Positions 50,253-64,000 of a stretch of DNA of 64,000 bases are shown here, piece after piece. The translations under genes were made by a program, and so were the position numbers. Under the pieces are notes generated by a model. The model was not told the origin of the DNA, did not search any database, and worked only from the letters and a program-made list of their open reading frames with translations. Position 1 is the first letter of the stretch. Each line of letters begins with the position of its first letter. Location of the stretch: the NCBI RefSeq assembly GCF_008831285.2, contig NC_045139.1:27112308-27176307 (forward strand), given 5' to 3'. The stretch is from Nymphaea colorata (taxonomy: Eukaryota; Streptophyta; Magnoliopsida; Nymphaeales; Nymphaeaceae).

Positions 50253-51000
50253 CATATAATATACATTTGGAAGAAAATGTGACTGAAGAAACTTCTGAAG
50301 AAACACTATATTTATGATTTGGCAAATTTCAGAATCATGATCTTTGTGCTCTTCGTTATTCTCTTTTTCTTCTTTGCCTTTCCAACTAGTTGCCATTGGC
50401 TGTTTCAGATACTGCTTGTTGCTAGAAGTCACCACTTGCTAGTAGTAGATTATCTTGGACCAGTTTGAATCTGATATCTAGTTAGTGCATACCAACATTA
50501 GTTGTTATCCAACTTGGCTGCTGATGTTGGTGACTTCTCTTTGTGGTTCTGTATCTCATCCAAGCTGGTGTCTGTCTATCCATCAAATTTTTCTCTTTGG
50601 TGAATTAATAACTGAATTTAAGTAAGTTGTGAGAATTCCGGGAGGCCCTTTTCCATTCGCTTTTACCTCTCCATGTCTCGTTTCGATTCTCAGGTTTCCT
50701 TATTTAAATACCCATTCCAGATCTGCTTCTAAGAAGTGTTTCTTTTGTTGTCATGCAGCAAAAAGTTTGGAAGTTCTTTGATTATGCTTGTTCTGTCAGC
50801 GAATGGCTTTTTGCTTTTATTGTGTCAACTGACGTTCTGATTGAGTAATGCACTAATTTCAGATTGAGGATGCCCGGGCTGCTATGCTTCTATATCAGAA
50901 GTACAGGAAAGAGTGGGAAAAGCATGTAAAGGAACAACGGAGATTTTCAAAGAAGCAAAGAAGACGTAAAATTGCCAAAAAACAGACTGAGAAAGATTAG
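41502..51000 (+). CDS. REX4: RNA exonuclease 4-like DEDDh 3'-5' exonuclease
   Basis: Nine exons with GT-AG introns join into a continuous 285-codon frame: 41502-41627, 41725-41809, 41908-41986, 42304-42388, 47115-47223, 47326-47414, 47495-47559, 47633-47714, 50863-51000 (TAG). The N-terminal third is polar, with NPNWAQLQ, as in plant REX4/XPMC2 proteins. The DEDDh exonuclease follows: ExoI VAMDCEMVG (Asp105, Glu107), ExoII GHALHHDLK (Asp189) and ExoIII HCPIEDARAAM (His238, Asp243), so the full catalytic set is present. The C-terminus is a lysine/arginine-rich tail, as expected for a nuclear or nucleolar protein. Family members process RNA in ribosome biogenesis. Exon 4 needs the acceptor at 42303, not the later CAG at 42314, to keep frame. 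Introns 4 (4.7 kb) and 8 (3.1 kb) are swollen by repeats. Length fits the family; the gene appears intact. Confidence 0.93.
43931..44350. repeat. 222-bp tandem duplication in REX4 intron 4
   Basis: GTGAGGTTTGAACATTTG recurs at 43941 and 44163. The whole unit (GGACCACACATTGAATA, CTTCTGGACTCTGAGCTGAC, TTCTACAAAGCTTATACAGG) is repeated with a few per cent divergence. Confidence 0.92.
44760..46697 (+). mobile_element. Truncated Ty3/gypsy element in REX4 intron 4
   Basis: The 5' LTR starts TGATGCAG at 44760 and survives to about 45030. The internal region (about 45050-45742) encodes only the pol C-terminus: VAYNGSVNHFTG and PFQIVY (integrase end), then ENAYLLDLPDDWNI and, in another frame, FNVTNLYPHH. 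A purine tract ACTCAGGGAGG lies directly before the 3' LTR at 45743. That LTR ends CTGCATCA at 46697, the exact complement of its TGATGCAG start, and is split by a MITE. No clear 5-bp target duplication (TTAAC left, TAAGC right). A same-strand intronic remnant, non-autonomous. Confidence 0.85.
45764..46383. mobile_element. GC-ended MITE nested in the gypsy LTR
   Basis: Flanked by TTTAGCGG at 45756-45763 and 46384-46391. The LTR sequence is continuous across it when compared with the 5' LTR (GTTTAGCGGGCTGGGCC). Ends are CTAAGTCACCTGG and the complement of CCTAGGTGACATAT. Near the ends are GCACCCGTGTCG and GGGTGCGGGTG-type words; the interior is AT-rich with a (TA)n run at 46270-46297. The 8-bp duplication suggests a hAT-like element. 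The same family occurs at 56624-56989. Confidence 0.85.
46951..46997. repeat. (TA)n microsatellite, REX4 intron 4
   Basis: About 20 TA units with one TG interruption, 120 bp upstream of exon 5. Confidence 0.95.
50215..50250. repeat. (TA)n microsatellite, REX4 intron 8
   Basis: About 17 TA units. The rest of intron 8 (47715-50862) shows no recognised gene; short frames in it have no exon signals or motifs. Confidence 0.93.
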
Positions 51001-51285
51001 ACGACTGCTAGCGTAATATTTAACAAATATACAACACAAAAGTTTTTAGCACTTCTATAGGACAGGGAGGAACAAACATGAAGCTGTTGTGCAGTATGAC
51101 TCTGTCCTGTTGAAACTTTCGAATTTGATCATTCATATGGGAAGAATGTGCTGGCTTAAGCATATCCCTGTGTTTTGCATCAATTATTTGCCAGATGAAT
51201 AGGCTTGTCCCAGTTCTCTGACTTGGTTTATCAATGAAGTACATTTTTTCTTTTAGCATTTATATTTACCAATTAGTATAGTTAA

Positions 51286-51291
51286 AATAAA
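51286..51291 (+). terminator. Candidate poly(A) signal of REX4
   Basis: AATAAA 286 bp after the REX4 stop in AT-rich sequence. Position is plausible for a plant 3' UTR; not proven. Confidence 0.35.
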
Positions 51292-51300
51292 TAGATTTAC

Positions 51301-53865
51301 TCAGAGTTGCATGAGTTTTTACTCTTTGATTTTCTAATCTAGTTAAATGTTTTCTGAGAATAGATTCTGCAAACCTCGAAAGTTCCCTTTTCTTCTACTG
51401 AAGACATTGGGTCCAGGATGGTTGACGGGGAACCAAATGATCTCATTGTGTCTTGCTACTTGCGTGGAAACCAATTTGTTTTATTAAATAGCAAAAAAGG
51501 ATCCAGCAGGTATTGGGGGAAAAAAAAAAGAAAAAAAAAATCCTCTTTTGATGACAGAACAGATGCATGAACGATTTTCGAAATTCAGCCACCTCTGTCC
51601 TCAATTGTTTTTTGCACAAGTCAGAAATTTCATTATTTACTACAGGAACATGTTCATTTAGATTACTACGGAAACATGATACGCAGTGGTTCCTTAAATG
51701 CGGTGCAATGAATTTGGAACCACCTAATCAAGGATGTACGCATGTTAGATTCAAATGCTGTAGCAGCATTAATGAATCATGCCTAATTTGATGCTGCATA
51801 ATTGAATACAGAGTCCGCTTTTAAGTTCCATGCTTAAAGTTTAATATGTGTATATGGAGCCGACCATAGATTCAATGAACTAAAACACCGGTTCATCGTC
51901 TTTTTCGCTCTTTCGAGGAATTGATTGATGGGGAAAGAGACAGTACATGAGCTCAATGATGGAGTCCTTTACCTAAATAATTGTTCAGATGTGCGAATTT
52001 CTGGTTGTCCTAAAAATTTTGATGTTTCTCCTGCCTATCTGGCAGTATACCCTGCTTTAATCATGTTCTAAGAGATGTAAACATGTATTATTCTACGCCG
52101 TGGGCCCGTGGCTTTGGCTGGGTGATGTCTAAGAGTTTCCCTAATTGACCTTATCGTCCGGCGCCTACTAGCTTTAGTAGCTGATTCGATGTAACTGTAC
52201 CCAAGTATGCTAATTGGGAACCACAAAGTGTTGGATCGCGCTAATTCTAATTTTTTGGGGACTGATCTATACAGAGCCAGCTTCATGCCTTACTGGATTT
52301 ACCTCTTTCAGGTAGTTAATGTTCAGCTTGATAACATGGGTCATATGCCTGCAACTTGTTTGCGGGCTTTGCTCATGAAGTTGCTATTCGGCTTGAGACA
52401 CACACTCTCTCTCTCTCTCCAACAAGAGCAGAAATGAAGAGGAGGAGGAAGAAGACACAATGGTTTTTGTGTGGTTTGGATATAAACTTCTCCTACGTCC
52501 ACAGCTGCTCAAGGGTTTTCACTATCTTAAAAGGACTAAAGAATACAAAAAAATCACCGGCCCCCTTTTAAACAAACCAGAAAAGGGCAAAATTATATAA
52601 ATGCCCTTACAAAAACACGTGTTCCCCAACAACCCCACATTCCCTTAGCGCAGGGGCGGAGCCAGGATTTTCTACAAGGGCGGGCCAAATGGGGACTCGG
52701 TTTTGTGGATTGGATTTGGATAGGGCCAAGCTGAACTTATATTCAAAAAATACATTGAGACAAAAAAAAAAATCAATTTTTACACTAGATTTTTAAAAAA
52801 AAAATTTGATTGAAGTGGGGCCATGGCACGTTGGATCCACGGAAATTAGAGAAGCCTATTAAGTTTAGATCAGGCTCCACACTCCAACATTTGCTTCTCA
52901 AGGTGCCAATTCCCATTCTTGATGATGATTCAGCTAGTAAGAATCAGATGACAAAATCAATGTAAGCCTTCACTTTTAACAAACCATTTTGCAGCAAGAT
53001 CTTTGGACTTCCTAGAATCGAGACTCATGAGCTTATATGCAGACAAAAAGTAGATCTCACCAGCCATGCTCAACCATGTCTGCACAAGCACCGGGCAAGA
53101 AACTGCTTGCATGCTTCATAACCTACTAATAAAGATAAAACCAGTCTACATCCCACATTTTGCCTCAAAACTCAAAAAGACTTATCACAGAGAGGATAAA
53201 GGCCTGCACAAGGGCAAACGCAATTTTAGTGTATATTCCCCCGTGAACTTTACGGACCACTCAAGAAAAATATTTTCGTGTGAGCCAAACGAAGTCTTCT
53301 CCAAATTCATTCAAGTTCAACCCTACTTAATTGCTATTGACAAGTTATTCTCTAACATTTACATGACAAACGGATTCTTTTTGTTGCTCAACACAATGTG
53401 GCCGAAACTTCAGACGATGCTCGATAAGCCAGAACTCGAGTGTGGGTATAGTGCACTTTCGACTCAATGCAGCACCTCACACCTATAAAGGCCCAGAAGA
53501 ATCGCACCCAATGGAAACCAAACTGATGATATTAGTTTCCAAGCCCGTCAACCAGATCAGTAGTGCTACCTCCTAGAGGCATATGATAAGGAAATGATAC
53601 GGAATTCAATATCGCCATGGGATTAAAGAATGCTAATAGCCAATAATATGTTGGCGCAGACAGATGGAAAAATAGAACCAAGGCAGCTGTCCTAGTAGAA
53701 AGAGGAAATTGCCAACTCTTTGCCAAATTTTGAACATAAATGGTTGTGGATGGTCTACAACATATTCTGCGTATCACCAATTAATATAACAAATGATGCA
53801 TACGTTCATTTTTTTGAAGCAGTTTGACCATTTGATGCGACGTACATATACATGAGTTGTTCATG
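51301..53865. other. Intergenic region between convergent genes
   Basis: 2.9 kb separates the stops of REX4 and the PDAP1-like gene. At about 52652-52830 is one end of a GGCGGAGCCAGGATTTT-type MITE (CAGGGGCGGAGCCAGG). A 140-codon + frame at 53066-53488 has no recognised motif and overlaps what is probably downstream sequence of the minus-strand gene. Nothing else is supported. Confidence 0.55.
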
Positions 53866-63267
<9,402 letters not shown>

Positions 63268-63317
63268 CCTCTCTCTCTCTCGCTCACGCGGGCTCGTCTG
63301 CAAATGGAGTTAAGAAT

Positions 63318-63325
63318 AAACCCTA
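63318..63325 (+). promoter_or_regulatory. Telo-box in PDAP1 leader/promoter
   Basis: AAACCCTA lies 51-58 bp upstream of the PDAP1 start codon (reverse orientation relative to the gene). Telo-boxes are common close to the start of plant translation-related and growth genes. Between it and the ATG is a GA-rich leader (complement of TCCTCTCTCTCTCTCGCTC). Confidence 0.4.
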
Positions 63326-63329
63326 CCGC

Positions 63330-64000
63330 AAGGAGAGAGAGAAACCCCTTTTTGTTGTTCCCCACTTCAATGTCAAAAATTTCGTGGAGTTCGTTTTATT
63401 CTCTCTCCCATTTTTTTTAAACGCTTCAGTCTCAAAAATATCCGGGTCAGAATTCATTTTGGTGACACTCTCTCCCTCAAACGAGAATCACCCTGCACGC
63501 GAGCATGTGAACGCGACATACCTCTGTCATTTTGTGTCGATAAGCATTATAAGAAGCTAATAAAAAACTTACGCATGCTTTTTCAATTCTACTGTGCTAG
63601 TATTATCCAACATATTACTTATTAAATGACCTTGTCTATTTTCTTTGTGCTTCACGTCAATTAAAGGAGAGAGATATCCAAGGGGATTGGTGTGACAGTT
63701 TGAGTGAGGGCTCTTCCGTTTTTAAGTGTTAGGAATGTTAACCTGTGTTATGTGCTGTAAACTGAAGATCATTGATGGATAAGTTAAAGTATGCCGAAGA
63801 CAGCATCCCGAAGTATCAAAGAAGGTCCATTACACTAAAAGGATAGGAATCCAGCCTAGGCTCGGGCACAAAAAAAAAGCACTGGGCTGGCTCCATAACT
63901 TATCGAGCTAGCCCCAGTGACCCCGACTAAGCCCTGTTGACATAATAAGATTTTTTTAATTTTAATTTGATTGATTTTTATATATAATTATAATATTTTA
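63330..64000. other. Upstream region of PDAP1 and spacer
   Basis: Contains CT-rich sequence (63390-63480) that may include the promoter, then AT-rich spacer. CTCGGGCACAAAAAAAAAGC with GGGCTGGCTCCATAACTTAT near 63860-63900 looks like dispersed repeat but has no defined ends. Confidence 0.45.

Noticed and set aside
53066-53488. 140-codon + frame between the two genes
   Set aside because: No recognisable motif, AT-biased, and antisense to the 3' flank of PDAP1.

Overview
This is nuclear DNA from a flowering plant. The evidence is spliced genes with GT-AG introns and plant-type products, Ty1/copia, Ty3/gypsy and L1-type retroelements, a tRNA-iMet primer-binding site, a TRIM element, many short inverted-repeat (MITE-like) insertions and long AT-rich spacers. 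The species cannot be named from the sequence. Only two conserved, apparently intact host genes are present. They lie in the right third and converge: an REX4-type DEDDh RNA exonuclease (+, 41502-51000, nine exons, 285 aa) and a PDAP1-like 28 kDa heat- and acid-stable phosphoprotein (-, 53866-63267, eight exons, about 160 aa). Both have introns swollen by transposons.

Left end (1-5.1 kb): a minus-strand copia element with an open gag-protease-integrase frame, one in-frame TGA, then reverse transcriptase running off the window. A second partial RT copy is fused to its broken gag start, and a plus-strand copia LTR/PBS remnant lies head to head with it. From 5 to 17 kb is mostly AT-rich spacer with microsatellites, a tandem TRIM (three LTRs, two internal regions, 9126-9843), a hAT-like MITE with a target-site duplication, an irregular ~180-250 bp tandem array (13.69-14.51 kb) and a fold-back repeat (16.69-17.20 kb).

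Middle (17.2-37.7 kb): two large decayed palindromes built from one duplicated unit. The unit is an upstream region followed, where it survives, by an exon encoding a secretory signal peptide; the fullest copy has an RHG motif like that of histidine phosphatases. Palindrome 1 has its axis near 26.47 kb and palindrome 2 near 31.38 kb. Each arm has later insertions, and the opposite arm often preserves the empty site. The most striking insertion is a ~5.67 kb TTA-flanked element (19616-25288) with GGGGCCATTTG-type ends, filled with about 20 copies of a ~150-215 bp satellite. An L1-type LINE with a perfect 14-bp target duplication (32059-37352) splits the right arm of palindrome 2.

Right third (38-64 kb): a copia 3' fragment, then the two host genes. 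REX4 intron 4 contains a truncated gypsy element whose 3' LTR is split by a GC-rich MITE with an 8-bp duplication. A related MITE, also with an 8-bp duplication, sits in a PDAP1 intron. No rRNA, tRNA or CRISPR features were recognised. Overall the window is an ordinary plant gene pair beside a heterochromatin-like, repeatedly rearranged transposon region.
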